Positions 34,932 to 43,621 of a stretch of 60,886 bases of DNA are shown here, piece after piece (the stretch's first letter is position 1; every line of letters begins with the position of its first letter). The position numbers and the translations under genes were made by a program. Under the pieces are notes generated by a model. It did not search any database. It was not told the DNA's origin and worked only from the letters and a program-made list of their open reading frames with translations. The stretch is from the NCBI GenBank assembly GCA_964645785.1, contig CAZYAV010000008.1:1-60886 (forward strand), read 5' to 3'. Source of the stretch: CALWZE01 sp964645785. GTDB lineage: Bacteria > Bacillota > Clostridia > Oscillospirales > Ruminococcaceae.

Positions 34932-36075
34932 TCTGCAACTCCTCTTTTTCCACCCTGTCCACCGTGCAGTGCAGCCGCCCGTCCCGCAGGCGCAGGCCGA
35001 GCTTGTCCCCCGCGGCGACCCCCTCCACCGAGGAGAGAACCCGCCCGCTTTGGAGCATCGCGACGGTGTATCCGCGCAGCACGACCTTCAGCGGGCTGAG
35101 CGCATCGCAGTAGGCCGCGGCGTGCTCCAGCCGCTGCTGCTGGCCGGCAAACGGCGCGGCGGCAAACGCCCGGAGCGGTTCGGCGCAGGCGGCAAGCCGG
35201 GTTTGACCCTCCCCCACAAGCCGCAGAAGCCCCGCCTTCATCTCCGCAAGGCCAACCCGCGCCGAAGCGAGCATCGCGGCCGCGTCGGGCAGCATCAGCT
35301 CCGCCGCGGCCGAGGGGGTCGCCGCGCGCAGGTCGGCGACGCAGTCGACAAGGGTCACGTCGATCTCGTGGCCGACGGCGGACACCAGCGGCTGCGGAAG
35401 CGCCGCGGCCGCCCGCACAAGGGATTCGTCGTTAAAAATCCACAGATCCTCCTTGGAGCCGCCGCCCCGGGTCAGCAGAACCTCGTCGATTCCCGGCTGC
35501 GCGGCAATCCGGCGAAACGCGTCCAAAATGCCCTCAACCGCAAACATCCCCTGCACGTTGACGGGGTAAAGCTCCAGCCGGGCAAACGGCCAGCGCCGGG
35601 ACGCAACGCTCTGCACGTCGCGGATTGCCGCCCCCGATTCGGAGGTGACCACCGCAATCCTGCGCGGGAACGCCGGCAGCGGCCGCTTCCGTTCGGGGGC
35701 AAACAAGCCCTCCCGTTCCAGCTTCTCGCTCAGCCGGCGCAGCTGCGCCGCCGCGTCCCCCGCCCCCTTGGGCAGGATATCCTCCACATACAGCTGAAAC
35801 GCGCCGTCCCGTTCATACAGGGAGACCCTGCAGCGCGCGGCAATCTGCATCCCGTTTTGCGGGATAAACCGCAGGCGGGCGGCGTAAGAGCGGAACATCA
35901 CCGCCTTGACCGAGGCCGCCGCGTCCTTGAGCGTAAAATACAGGTGGCCGGAGCGGCTGTGCGCCACAAGGCCGGAAATCTCCCCCTCCACCCAAATCTG
36001 GCTGAGCACCTCGTCCGTCTCCAGCAGCAGCTTGACATAGCGGTTAAGCGCGCTCACGCAAATGCTTTCATTCAT
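34921..36075 (-). CDS. xseA: Exodeoxyribonuclease VII large subunit
   Basis: Catalytic subunit of the nuclease that degrades single-stranded DNA. The 384-residue protein has an N-terminal OB fold (IWVEGEISGLVAHSRSGHLYFTLKD in the family), the core VVTSESGAAIRDV and LTRGGGSKEDLWIFNDE, and SAVGHEIDVTL. It is somewhat shorter than the usual 400-450 residues, mainly in the C-terminal coiled coil. The ATG at 36075 overlaps the end of the Kae1-like gene. Confidence 0.94.
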   Translation of the reverse strand: MNESICVSALNRYVKLLLETDEVLSQIWVEGEISGLVAHSRSGHLYFTLKDAAASVKAVMFRSYAARLRFIPQNGMQIAARCRVSLYERDGAFQLYVEDILPKGAGDAAAQLRRLSEKLEREGLFAPERKRPLPAFPRRIAVVTSESGAAIRDVQSVASRRWPFARLELYPVNVQGMFAVEGILDAFRRIAAQPGIDEVLLTRGGGSKEDLWIFNDESLVRAAAALPQPLVSAVGHEIDVTLVDCVADLRAATPSAAAELMLPDAAAMLASARVGLAEMKAGLLRLVGEGQTRLAACAEPLRAFAAAPFAGQQQRLEHAAAYCDALSPLKVVLRGYTVAMLQSGRVLSSVEGVAAGDKLGLRLRDGRLHCTVDRVEKEELQNGL

Positions 36076-37015
36076 ATTGCTCCATCTCCCGGCAGGCGAG
36101 CGCCGCCACGCCGACCGCATTGTCGGCGGAAAGATACGCAGGCTCGCAGAATCGCGCCTGCGGGAACCGCGCGCGCAGCTGCCGCCGGATCAGCTCGCTG
36201 GAAAGAACCCCGCCGGCAAACAGAATCGGCTGCTGCGGGCGGGCGCGTTCAAGCGGCCCGACCATGGCAGCCACCGTCTCCCCGATTGAGCGCAGGCAGT
36301 ACCGCGCCACATCCTGCGGCGGCGTGCCGTCATCATACAGCCTGCGGCATTTGTTTTCCAGCCCGGAAAGGCAGCAGCTCCCCTGCTTTAAAACCGGCTT
36401 CATCACCTGATTATAGCCCGAATGTTCCGCGATTTCGGACAGATATTGCCCGGACGGGAACGGATAGCCTAACATCCCGCCCACCCGGTCGACCGCCTGC
36501 CCGGCAAACAGATCGAGCGAGGTTGCGAGCTTTTGCACCGAAAGGCAGTTTTCTTTGAGCGAACAGTCGAGCGCGTCGGTTGTGCCGCCCGAGGCGTGGA
36601 ACGCGAGGAACGCGAGCTCGCGCTCCCGCGCAAGCCCCGTGCCGAACAGGGCGGCCATGACATGCCCCGCCTGGTGGGCGTATTCATACACCGGCACGCC
36701 CGCCGCCCCGGCCGCCGCCGCGGCCGCCGCGCGCCCCGCCAGAAAGCAGGGCATGTACGACCCGGCCTCGTCCCGCGGGCGAACCGACACCCCGACCGCG
36801 CCGATTCGCGCCCCGCCGGACTGCGCAAACAGGCTACCCAGCGCGCCGGGCAGGTTCTTGATATGCGCAAAAACGGCGTCGCTCTGGCGCAGGCCGAGCG
36901 CGCCGGGCTTCACCTCCAGCATAAGCTTGACCTGCGCCAGGATTCGGGTCTGCCGCAGGTCAACCAGCGCAAGGCTGGTGGCGTAATTGCTTGTGTCAAT
37001 CCCCAGCGCGATCAT
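36068..37015 (-). CDS. Kae1/TsaD-like domain protein (not canonical TsaD)
   Basis: A 315-residue ASKHA-fold protein resembling TsaD/Kae1. It starts IALGIDTSNYATSLALVD and keeps the HQAGH metal pair and a LFAGGVLSSELIRRQL phosphate-type loop, but it diverges elsewhere (for example GVSVRPRDEAGSYMPCFLAG). Genes like this sit between nusB and xseA in many Clostridia and coexist with a true tsaD elsewhere. The true substrate is unknown. The ATG at 37015 overlaps the nusB stop by four bases. Confidence 0.8.
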   Translation of the reverse strand: MIALGIDTSNYATSLALVDLRQTRILAQVKLMLEVKPGALGLRQSDAVFAHIKNLPGALGSLFAQSGGARIGAVGVSVRPRDEAGSYMPCFLAGRAAAAAAAGAAGVPVYEYAHQAGHVMAALFGTGLARERELAFLAFHASGGTTDALDCSLKENCLSVQKLATSLDLFAGQAVDRVGGMLGYPFPSGQYLSEIAEHSGYNQVMKPVLKQGSCCLSGLENKCRRLYDDGTPPQDVARYCLRSIGETVAAMVGPLERARPQQPILFAGGVLSSELIRRQLRARFPQARFCEPAYLSADNAVGVAALACREMEQYE

Positions 37016-37419
37016 TTTTTTGCCCCGTGCAGCGCCTCGTTGACGCTGCGCAGCGTCCCGTTGACAAAGGCGTATTCCTCCTGCGCGCCGTACTCCTTCG
37101 CAAGCTCGACCGCCTCGTTGATGACGACGCTGTCCGGCAGCTCCGGCATGAACATCAGCTGCGCGCAGCTGATGCGCAGCACCGCAAGCGAAACCCGCGG
37201 CAGCCGCGCAATCGTCCACTTTTTCAGGTGGGGCGCAATGGCGGCGTCGATCTGGATGAGGTTGTCCACCGTGTGCTTTAAAACGGAGAGGCAGAACTCG
37301 TCCAGCTCGATGTCCGCATCCTCCGCGGCAAGCTCAACCAGCTCGTCGTAGCTCATTTCGTTCGCCGGCAGCTGGAACACAAGGGAAAACGCCGTTTTTC
37401 GAGAGTCGCGTCTTGTCAT
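37012..37419 (-). CDS. nusB: Transcription antitermination factor NusB
   Basis: Forms the boxA-binding pair with S10 in rRNA antitermination. The 135-residue all-helical protein starts with the basic RRDSRKTAFSLVFQL and has the family block LPRVSLAVLRISCAQLMFMPELPDSVVINEAVELAKEY (in pieces), ending FVNGTLRSV. It is followed by the Kae1-like gene. Confidence 0.95.
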   Translation of the reverse strand: MTRRDSRKTAFSLVFQLPANEMSYDELVELAAEDADIELDEFCLSVLKHTVDNLIQIDAAIAPHLKKWTIARLPRVSLAVLRISCAQLMFMPELPDSVVINEAVELAKEYGAQEEYAFVNGTLRSVNEALHGAKK

Positions 37420-37490
37420 AATCGTTTAAAAATTCCTTTTCAAATAAAACAAGACCCTCCGCGGCACACGGCCTGATGGAGGGCTTATTG

Positions 37491-37862
37491 TCAGTGCGTT
37501 TCGGCCGGCGTGCCCGCGGGCGCAAGACCCGCGACGACAATGTCGACCCGCGCGACGGCGAGCCCGGTCATGCTCTGAATCGCGTTTTTCACGTTCTGCT
37601 GAACCGCCGCGGCGGCCTGCTGAATCTTCACGCCCTGCCGGACGACGATGCTGATTTCCACGTTGACAACCTCGTCCAGCAGCTCGATTCGGATCGGCTT
37701 TGTATAATTTGCCCGGGTCAGCATCCCCTTTACGCCCGAGTTGCCGGTGGACACGCTGTCCACCCCGTCAATCTCGAGGGCGGCAAAGCGGGCAATGGAC
37801 ACAAGCACGTCCTGCGAAATTTTAAGACTGCCCGGCGTTTGATATGCATTATCAATTACCAT
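37491..37862 (-). CDS. Asp23/Gls24 family envelope stress protein
   Basis: A 123-residue YloU/YqhY-type protein. The conserved features are the start LKISQDVLVSIARFAALEIDGV, then VNVEISIVVRQGVKI and VQQNVKNAIQSMTGLAVARVDI near the end. In Bacillus the equivalent yqhY lies between accC and nusB and is linked to fatty acid/envelope control. AAAGGAGG lies 8 bases before ATG 37862. Its own strong promoter separates it from spoIIIAH. A weak stem with a TTGTTTTATTT tail (about 37440-37490) lies between it and nusB. Confidence 0.9.
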   Translation of the reverse strand: MVIDNAYQTPGSLKISQDVLVSIARFAALEIDGVDSVSTGNSGVKGMLTRANYTKPIRIELLDEVVNVEISIVVRQGVKIQQAAAAVQQNVKNAIQSMTGLAVARVDIVVAGLAPAGTPAETH

Positions 37863-37885
37863 CAAAACGTCCTCCTTTTATTAGG

Positions 37886-37914
37886 ATTATAACATTTTGA
37901 TGAATAATATACAA
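37886..37914 (-). promoter_or_regulatory. Sigma-A promoter of the asp23-nusB-recN run
   Basis: On the minus strand TTGTAT (plus 37909-37914), a 17-base spacer, and TATAAT preceded by TG (plus 37886-37891). Confidence 0.8.
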
Positions 37915-37961
37915 CCATCTTTCCGCGATTTCTCCCCGCGGCGGCCGGGCGGCGCGCGCGG

Positions 37962-38588
37962 CTACTGTATCTCGACAATGCTGATATTCTCCACCGGGAC
38001 GCCGCTTTCGTTCAGCACGATTTCCTTGATCTGGGATACCTCGCCGGCCGTCAGCCCGGACGCGCCGGACTGCACGACAACCTTGACCTTTTCGCCGCTC
38101 AGATAGGCGACGCAGTCTGTAAAGCCCTTTGCCTTTACCTGGCTTTCAATCGCCCCCTCGGTCGCGATAGCGCCTGCCGTGCTCGTCAGCTGCGCGGTCA
38201 GCTTTTCCTTCTCCGCCTCGGTCAGGTCGGTCTGCTTGAGCGCCTTTTGCAGCGTCTCGATCGCCTCGTCCCGGCTGCGGGTTCTGGTCAGGCGCGCCTC
38301 GGCAAAGTAATCGTCCGAATAGCTGTTTTCGTCGGTCGACACAAACAGCGCCTCGCCGTAATACTTTTCGGTCTCGACCGCGTCCGGCTGGGCTTCGTCC
38401 GGCTGGGCGGCCACCGGCACGCTGTCCTCCACCTGCCCATCCTGCGAGGCGAGCACATTGGTAATCGGCAGCGTTTCGTTGTCCGTCGCCGCAAAGCGCC
38501 AGTTTAAATAGACCGCGCCCGCAAGTGCAAAGACCAGCGCGACCATGGTAATCTGTTTTCTGAGAAGTGTCGGACGTTTCATAGCCAT
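37962..38588 (-). CDS. spoIIIAH: Stage III sporulation protein AH
   Basis: Mother-cell half of the SpoIIIAH-SpoIIQ zipper and channel spanning the engulfment space. The 208-residue protein has a basic N-terminus, one membrane segment (about 13-30), an acidic low-complexity linker and a C-terminal ring-forming domain (DCVAYLSGEKVKVVV ... IKEIVLNESGV). It is last in the spoIIIA operon. Confidence 0.92.
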   Translation of the reverse strand: MAMKRPTLLRKQITMVALVFALAGAVYLNWRFAATDNETLPITNVLASQDGQVEDSVPVAAQPDEAQPDAVETEKYYGEALFVSTDENSYSDDYFAEARLTRTRSRDEAIETLQKALKQTDLTEAEKEKLTAQLTSTAGAIATEGAIESQVKAKGFTDCVAYLSGEKVKVVVQSGASGLTAGEVSQIKEIVLNESGVPVENISIVEIQ

Positions 38589-38600
38589 CCCTCCAAAAAT

Positions 38601-39176
38601 TCAATCGGACTTTTTTGTGACCGTGACGCGGTTGGAGCCGATCCCGCACGCCGTTGTCACCGCGTCGGTCACCGCCTGGCGCACCTCGGCGCGCCCGCCC
38701 CCGTCGCACACCACCACAACGCCCTGCACCACCGGCTCGATGCGCTGCACCAGCACCGGCGCCTTTCCCCCCGCCGCGTCGACCACGACAAAGGTCGTCT
38801 CGCTTGTGGATTTCTCGCTCGCGCTCTGCCCGCCGGCCATGGTGCGGTCGCCGGAGGCCTTGTGCTCGGTCGCGTAGACATACTGCACCCCCGTCTCGAG
38901 GGTCACCAGCACCTGCGCGTCGCCCACGCCGGCGATTTTGGTGATGATGGAGGCGAGATTCGCCTGCAATTCGGCGACATAGCGCGCGTTATACGCGTCC
39001 TCATCCGGCAGCGCCGCGGCGTCCTGCTGTGCTTCCGGCCGGGCGCCGGAAAGGAGAATCAGCAGAATCCCCGCCGCGGCCACCGCCGTGCACACCAGCG
39101 CCTGGCGGCCTTTTTTGTCCCGCAGCAGCGCGCGCAGTCCCTGTTTTTTCTGTTTGTCGTTATCCTGTTCATGCAT
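38601..39176 (-). CDS. spoIIIAG: Stage III sporulation protein AG
   Basis: Ring-building component of the feeding-tube complex. The 191-residue protein has a charged N-terminus, one membrane segment (about 28-44) and a periplasmic-side ring domain with ITKIAGVGDAQVLVTLETG and a C-terminal IEPVVQGVVVVCDGGG, typical of SpoIIIAG. It overlaps the end of spoIIIAF. Confidence 0.93.
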   Translation of the reverse strand: MHEQDNDKQKKQGLRALLRDKKGRQALVCTAVAAAGILLILLSGARPEAQQDAAALPDEDAYNARYVAELQANLASIITKIAGVGDAQVLVTLETGVQYVYATEHKASGDRTMAGGQSASEKSTSETTFVVVDAAGGKAPVLVQRIEPVVQGVVVVCDGGGRAEVRQAVTDAVTTACGIGSNRVTVTKKSD

Positions 39177-39648
39177 ATCTGAATTCCGTTGGCGCAGCGG
39201 CCAGTTCCTCCACCAGCGCGCGCGCCTCGCTTTCCAATCCTTGATATTGAAGCTCTGTCCCGATCACAACCTTGTCACAATATATGCCGCGCCCCTCGTC
39301 GATATGTACCGGCGCCTCCACCAGCCACGCGCGCAGCCCAAGCCGGGCAAGCAGCGCCTGCCGGATATCCTCGGCAAGGGTCTGCTCCAGCTGTGCGGCA
39401 ACCAGCGCGTCGGTCTGCGCGGCGGCCTGCTGCGGGTCGTAGGCCGCCGCATCGCCGTCCGGCAGAATCGCGGGCAGCGCAAGGCCGCCGCGCAGGATGG
39501 GCGCAAGCAAAATCAGCGCCATATAAAGCCCCAGCACCGCGCGCACCGCCCTGCCCGTGGCGCGGTTTGGCACGACAAAGCCGCACAGCCCGACAACCAC
39601 CGCGCCGGTGCAGACGGTCAGGCCGAAATCCCGCAAAAAGGCGTTCAC
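39169..39648 (-). CDS. spoIIIAF: Stage III sporulation protein AF
   Basis: Membrane component of the SpoIIIA complex, 159 residues, with two N-terminal hydrophobic segments (about 8-27 and 36-55) and a soluble C-terminal ring-like domain ending with the conserved Tyr/Cys-containing GIYCDKVVIG. The GTG at 39648 overlaps the spoIIIAE stop as GTGA, with GGGGGTG upstream. A longer frame reading back through spoIIIAE is only a shadow. Confidence 0.85.
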   Translation of the reverse strand: MNAFLRDFGLTVCTGAVVVGLCGFVVPNRATGRAVRAVLGLYMALILLAPILRGGLALPAILPDGDAAAYDPQQAAAQTDALVAAQLEQTLAEDIRQALLARLGLRAWLVEAPVHIDEGRGIYCDKVVIGTELQYQGLESEARALVEELAAAPTEFRYA

Positions 39649-40742
39649 TGGTTCACCCCCACATTCATCATCACCGCCGTGCAGACAACCACCATCATAA
39701 AATAGAGCGCCAGCAGCGCGACAAGCAGGTCGATGCAGGATTTGATTGACCTTGCCGCCCGCGCCGGCTCCGGGGCGCCGAACAGTTCCCCGATGACCGA
39801 GCCGAAATAGAGCGCCGCGCCGCACAGGACACAGTGCAGCAGCGGCGGCAGAAAGATTGCGCAGACCGAGGCGACCCCGATCATCCCAGTTGTGCTGCGG
39901 ATCACCGAAAGGCTGCCGCTCACCGTCGCGAGCGCCTCGTTTGCGGACGCGCCGATGACCGGGATTGCGCTGCTGACCAGAAAGCGCGAGGTGCGGAACG
40001 CGAGCGAGTCGGTGTGCGCCGCCGCGATGGATTGCAGCTTGACAAGCCCCAAAAACAGGGTGGTTGCGCCGCCCAGTATCCAAAGCACCGTCCGCTTGAT
40101 GGCCGCAACCAGGGACAGGAACCCGCTGTCCTGCGTGCCGGACACGACCGACAGACCCGCCATCACCCCCACCAGCGGCCGCAGAATCCCCGCTGCCGTT
40201 TCGGAAATCACGGTTGACAGGCCGATCAGCGCCGAACCGTAGAGCGCCGCCCCGGTCACGCTGCCGCCCGACGCCATCACCCCGGCAAATACCGGCACAA
40301 AGCCCGCCACAAAGGCTCGTCCCGCGTCCAGCGCCGCGAATGCGGACTGCATCAGGCCAATCACCCCCGACACGGTGCAAAGCGCAACCGATACGCAGAC
40401 GCACGCCCGCAGCGCCGGGTTGCGCTCGAGCGCGCGGCCCTCCCCAAAATTGGACAGCAGCGCGAACGCGAGGCTGATGGCGACCACCAGCCCGAACAGC
40501 TCGGCCGGCTTTTTAAAAAGCGCCTTCGTTTCGCCGAGCTCTGCGCGCAGAATCTCCCACAGCGCAGTAAAGCCGAACTGCGCCGAATCCTCCCCCGCGT
40601 AATACGCCCGCACCGATTCCGGGGCGTTCGCGAGCGCGTCGTCCGCCCTCTGCTTTGCGTAGTCGTCCAGTTCCGCGGCCGCCGCGTAAACCGGGGTAAA
40701 TGCCAGCAAAAGCGCCAGCAGAACGCAGGCCAGTTTTTTCAT
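39645..40742 (-). CDS. spoIIIAE: Stage III sporulation protein AE
   Basis: Polytopic channel-like component of the SpoIIIA complex. The 365-residue protein starts with a cleavable-looking signal peptide (MKKLACVLLALLLAFTPVYA) and has about eight hydrophobic segments. Family blocks include FVPVFAGVMASGGSVTGA and SSAIPVIGASANEALATVSGS. Confidence 0.94.
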   Translation of the reverse strand: MKKLACVLLALLLAFTPVYAAAAELDDYAKQRADDALANAPESVRAYYAGEDSAQFGFTALWEILRAELGETKALFKKPAELFGLVVAISLAFALLSNFGEGRALERNPALRACVCVSVALCTVSGVIGLMQSAFAALDAGRAFVAGFVPVFAGVMASGGSVTGAALYGSALIGLSTVISETAAGILRPLVGVMAGLSVVSGTQDSGFLSLVAAIKRTVLWILGGATTLFLGLVKLQSIAAAHTDSLAFRTSRFLVSSAIPVIGASANEALATVSGSLSVIRSTTGMIGVASVCAIFLPPLLHCVLCGAALYFGSVIGELFGAPEPARAARSIKSCIDLLVALLALYFMMVVVCTAVMMNVGVNQ

Positions 40743-40746
40743 TCAA

Positions 40747-41133
40747 TCACCCCAACAGCGATTCCACAACCGACAGCATGGCTTCAACCAGCGGCAGCGA
40801 GACGGTCAAAATCGCGAGCTTGCCCGCAAGCTCAATCTTCCCCGCCATCGCGGTTTGCCCAAAATCGGCGCAGGTGTCGCAGGCCGTCTGGGTCAGCAGG
40901 CAGATGCCGATGGACTTGAGCACGCACTCGAACCCGGCCGAGCCCGCAAGGGCGCCCAGCGCCTGCACCCGTTCCAGCAGCGGCGCCAGCTGCCCAAACA
41001 GGTAAATGCCGGCCACGCAGCTTGCCGCAACGGTGAGCGCAAAGGCCTGCTCGGGGTTCCGCCGCCGCAGCACCAGCACCAGCATCGCGGCCAGCAGGCA
41101 CAGCCCAACCAGGGAAAACACCGACTGCTCCAT
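40747..41133 (-). CDS. spoIIIAD: Stage III sporulation protein AD
   Basis: A 128-residue membrane protein with about four hydrophobic segments, including the conserved pattern near the C-terminus SIGICLLTQTACDTCADFGQ. It lies 4 bases before spoIIIAE and 3 bases after spoIIIAC. Confidence 0.92.
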   Translation of the reverse strand: MEQSVFSLVGLCLLAAMLVLVLRRRNPEQAFALTVAASCVAGIYLFGQLAPLLERVQALGALAGSAGFECVLKSIGICLLTQTACDTCADFGQTAMAGKIELAGKLAILTVSLPLVEAMLSVVESLLG

Positions 41134-41136
41134 GCT

Positions 41137-41331
41137 TCAAAGCCCAAAAACACTTTTGACGACAAGGAACAGGTCGTTGATTTTGCTGATGACCATCATC
41201 AGCACAACAATCAGCCCCGCCAGGGTCGTCAGCATCGCCTGCTCCTCCCGCCCCGCCCGGGTCAGCACAAGGCTGAGCACCGCGACGATGATCCCAACCG
41301 CCGCCACCTGAAAAATAAAATCGACATCCAT
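41137..41331 (-). CDS. spoIIIAC: Stage III sporulation protein AC
   Basis: A 64-residue protein with two hydrophobic segments: DVDFIFQVAAVGIIVAVLSL and a second one ending in the typical KSVFGL. Size and pattern match SpoIIIAC exactly. Confidence 0.93.
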   Translation of the reverse strand: MDVDFIFQVAAVGIIVAVLSLVLTRAGREEQAMLTTLAGLIVVLMMVISKINDLFLVVKSVFGL

Positions 41332-41364
41332 GCGTTTTTGCTCCCTTATCTTCCGCTCTTACTC

Positions 41365-41883
41365 TCAGAGGAGGAGGATCGCGACGGCCGCGCCCGCAAG
41401 CGAGCAGAGCGACTCATAAAATCCCTTTTGCTTTTTGTTCTGTTCCTGCCGCAGCGCAAGGGAGTCCTGCAGCCGGCTGCCGAGATAGTCGAGCGACCGC
41501 ACCGCCACCGCGTCCAGCGATTCCCCGATCTGCTCAAACAGCCGCCCCAGCTCCTGCGCGTCCCCTTTGTCCAGCTTTGTGGCGCAGTCGGAATCCCAAA
41601 ACGCGCCGCACAGCGCCGTCTTTAACGGCTCCCCCGCCTCCAGCCGGCCGAGGGCGCCGGGCAGGAAGTCGAGCGCGGCATACCGCTCGTCCGCGGCGCA
41701 GCGGTCAACCAGCTCCCGCAGCGGGCTTGCGCCGTATTCGATATTGTCCCGCACCCTGCGCAGGAACAGCAGCAGCGTGCGCAGAATCTCCTCCCCCCGC
41801 AGCTTCTCCGCGCGAATCAGAGCGCCGAGCACATAGGCCGAGACCACAAGAAACAACGCGCCAACCAATTTCATCCTTCTCAC
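41365..41883 (-). CDS. spoIIIAB: Stage III sporulation protein AB
   Basis: Type-II-secretion GspF-like membrane component. The 172-residue protein has an N-terminal hydrophobic segment (GALFLVVSAYVLGALI) and a C-terminal one, with LRRVRDNIEYGASPLREL between them. A GTG (41883) with AAAAGGA close upstream and an ATG (41874) with GAGAAGG directly adjacent are both possible starts; family alignment favours the ATG. Confidence 0.9.
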   Translation of the reverse strand: MRRMKLVGALFLVVSAYVLGALIRAEKLRGEEILRTLLLFLRRVRDNIEYGASPLRELVDRCAADERYAALDFLPGALGRLEAGEPLKTALCGAFWDSDCATKLDKGDAQELGRLFEQIGESLDAVAVRSLDYLGSRLQDSLALRQEQNKKQKGFYESLCSLAGAAVAILLL

Positions 41884-42212
41884 GCATCCTTTTTCTTTTT
41901 TGAATCAAACCCTTTTTCTTCCCGGGATCCCCGGCCGAGCCGCCGCGCCGTATCGCCGCACCCGGCCGCCGCATTCAAAAACCGACGGACAGAATCCATT
42001 CCCGTTTGGTTCCGTATGCGGCTCTGCCCCTCGACGCGCGCGGCGATTTTTCCGCTCCCCGATAAGCGCGGCGGCATCTGCCGTATATGACCGCCACAGC
42101 CCGCGCAGGCCGTTTTCCGGAAATCCCGCACCCTGCCGGCGTCCGGCCAAAGCCGGGCTATGAAAAACCGCGCTGCGTCCGTTTCGCCGCCCCGCAGCCC
42201 GCGCCCGCCTGC
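41884..42212 (-). other. Unusual gap inside the spoIIIA operon
   Basis: About 330 bases between spoIIIAA and spoIIIAB, which normally touch or overlap. No supportable gene on either strand, no strong promoter or terminator seen, GC-rich except for CTTTTTCTTTTTT at 41888-41900. Confidence 0.6.
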
Positions 42213-43133
42213 TCAGCCGACCACCCGGTACTGCCCGGCCAGCGCCCCGATTTGCGGCGGCGGGCTGAGGAACACGACCGAATCGAACAGCCCCGCCTCC
42301 ACCGTGCGCCACAGCCCCGCCCGCCGCTTCAGGTCGGCGAGGCTCGCCGCGTGGGCCGTCGCCGCCACCCGCACGCCGCTGCGCGCGCAGTCGGCCAGCA
42401 GCTCCAGATCCGCCGCGCCGCCCAGCTCGTCACAGGCAATAAGCTGCGGGCTGAGGGTGCGCAGGGCGTGCTCGAACGCGCGGCGCCTGTCCATCCGCTC
42501 AAGGACGTCGGTGCATTCGCCGAGCCGGAACGGGGAGCGGCCGCCGTGCATGGCCGCAAGCTCGCCCCTTTCGTCGAGCAGGGCGCACTGGATATACCGC
42601 GGCGCATCCGACAGGCTCCTGACGCAGTCCCGCAGCACGGTTGTTTTGCCGCTCAGCGGCGGGCCGCAGAGAAGAACCGACCGCAGCCCCCGCCCCGCGG
42701 CAATCTCCGCAAGCGCCTCGCCGCACCCGATCCGCTCGTTGGCGATGCGCAGATTGATGGAGCTGATGGAGTCGAGCGCGGCGCCGCCATTGGGGCTCAT
42801 CGCCGCGCACAGGCCGATCCTGTGCCCGCCCTTTATGGTCAGGTAGCCCGCCCGCAGGCTCTCGCTGTGCGTGTAAACCGAAAATTCGCACAGCGCGCTC
42901 ACGATTTCCGCCAGCATCTCCCGGCTGACCACCGGCATCCCCGCACCCGGCGAAGGCTGCGCGCCCTCCCGGCCGATGAACAGCAGCTTATCCCTGCACA
43001 CGGCGGTGATGTGCCGCCCCGTGCGGAACCGCAACTCGGCCGCCTGCTCAAGCGCCGGGCGGCAGGCCGCCAGCCAATCCTGGCAGGGCTGGGGCATCTG
43101 TTCAATCAGGCCGTCAATCTGGTTCATCCGCAT
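42213..43133 (-). CDS. spoIIIAA: Stage III sporulation protein AA (ATPase)
   Basis: GspE-like secretion ATPase of the SpoIIIA complex. The 306-residue protein shows INLRIANERIGCGEALAEI, Walker A GPPLSGKTT, and the aspartate box LLDERGELAAM and ACDELGGAADL. ATG 43133 is preferred (GGGGAAG five bases upstream); ATG 43127 is also possible. First gene of the operon. Confidence 0.94.
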   Translation of the reverse strand: MRMNQIDGLIEQMPQPCQDWLAACRPALEQAAELRFRTGRHITAVCRDKLLFIGREGAQPSPGAGMPVVSREMLAEIVSALCEFSVYTHSESLRAGYLTIKGGHRIGLCAAMSPNGGAALDSISSINLRIANERIGCGEALAEIAAGRGLRSVLLCGPPLSGKTTVLRDCVRSLSDAPRYIQCALLDERGELAAMHGGRSPFRLGECTDVLERMDRRRAFEHALRTLSPQLIACDELGGAADLELLADCARSGVRVAATAHAASLADLKRRAGLWRTVEAGLFDSVVFLSPPPQIGALAGQYRVVG

Positions 43134-43208
43134 CCGCTTCCCCGTTTCGCTGATTAACACAGTATACGGCGGCAAGACAAGCTTTAGAACGGCGCGGCAG
43201 ATCGGGGC

Positions 43209-43257
43209 TTGACAAGTAAACTTGGCGCATATATACTGAATATGACAAGTTTACTTT
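43209..43257 (+). promoter_or_regulatory. Promoter with two palindromic operators
   Basis: A perfect TTGACA (43209-43214), a 17-base spacer and TATACT (43232-43237). Two near-identical palindromes, CAAGTAAACTTG (43213-43224) and CAAGTTTACTTT (43246-43257), lie 33 bases apart, one overlapping the -35 and the other the start point. This is a typical layout for repression by a small dimeric HTH protein, most likely the one encoded in the same operon. Confidence 0.75.
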
Positions 43258-43280
43258 GCAAAACGAGAGGAGCGACCCTG

Positions 43281-43610
43281 ATGGATAAACAGGAAATACT
43301 GCAAAAGAGCCGGGAGGAAAACCGCAACGGGGATGAGCGCGACATGCAGGTGCTTGCGGCCGCGGGCAAGCTGGGCGCGCAGGCCGGGATGCTGTTCTGC
43401 TGCGTGACGGCCGTGCTGCAGGTGCTCTGCACCGGGCAGGTCAACTATCAGAGCTGGGCGACCTATTTCAGCATCCTGTCCCCTCTGTTCGTGTACAAGG
43501 CCGTCAAGCTGCGCCGCCGGCACGAGGTCGTCGTCGCCGCGGTTTACACTGTGCTGTTTGTGTTTTTTGTTGTGCTCTACGCGCTTGCGCTGGCAAACGG
43601 ACGGCTATGA
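43281..43610 (+). CDS. DUF6442 family small membrane protein
   Basis: A 109-residue protein with a charged N-terminus (DKQEILQKSREENRNGDERD) and three hydrophobic segments (about 34-54, 61-77 and 86-106). It resembles the DUF6442 family, usually paired with a YozG-like XRE regulator as here. GAGAGGAGCG precedes the ATG. Function unknown. Confidence 0.75.
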   Translation: MDKQEILQKSREENRNGDERDMQVLAAAGKLGAQAGMLFCCVTAVLQVLCTGQVNYQSWATYFSILSPLFVYKAVKLRRRHEVVVAAVYTVLFVFFVVLYALALANGRL

Positions 43611-43621
43611 AGGAGGAATTT

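Noticed and set aside
39169..40404. 411-codon frame joining spoIIIAF to a preceding reading
   Set aside because: Only the last 159 codons are SpoIIIAF; the rest is an out-of-frame reading of spoIIIAE. Start GTG 39648 explains both genes without a fusion.
41905..42312. A small gene in the spoIIIAA-AB gap
   Set aside because: The only long frame is Gly/Arg/Ala-rich, overlaps spoIIIAA and has no start signal.
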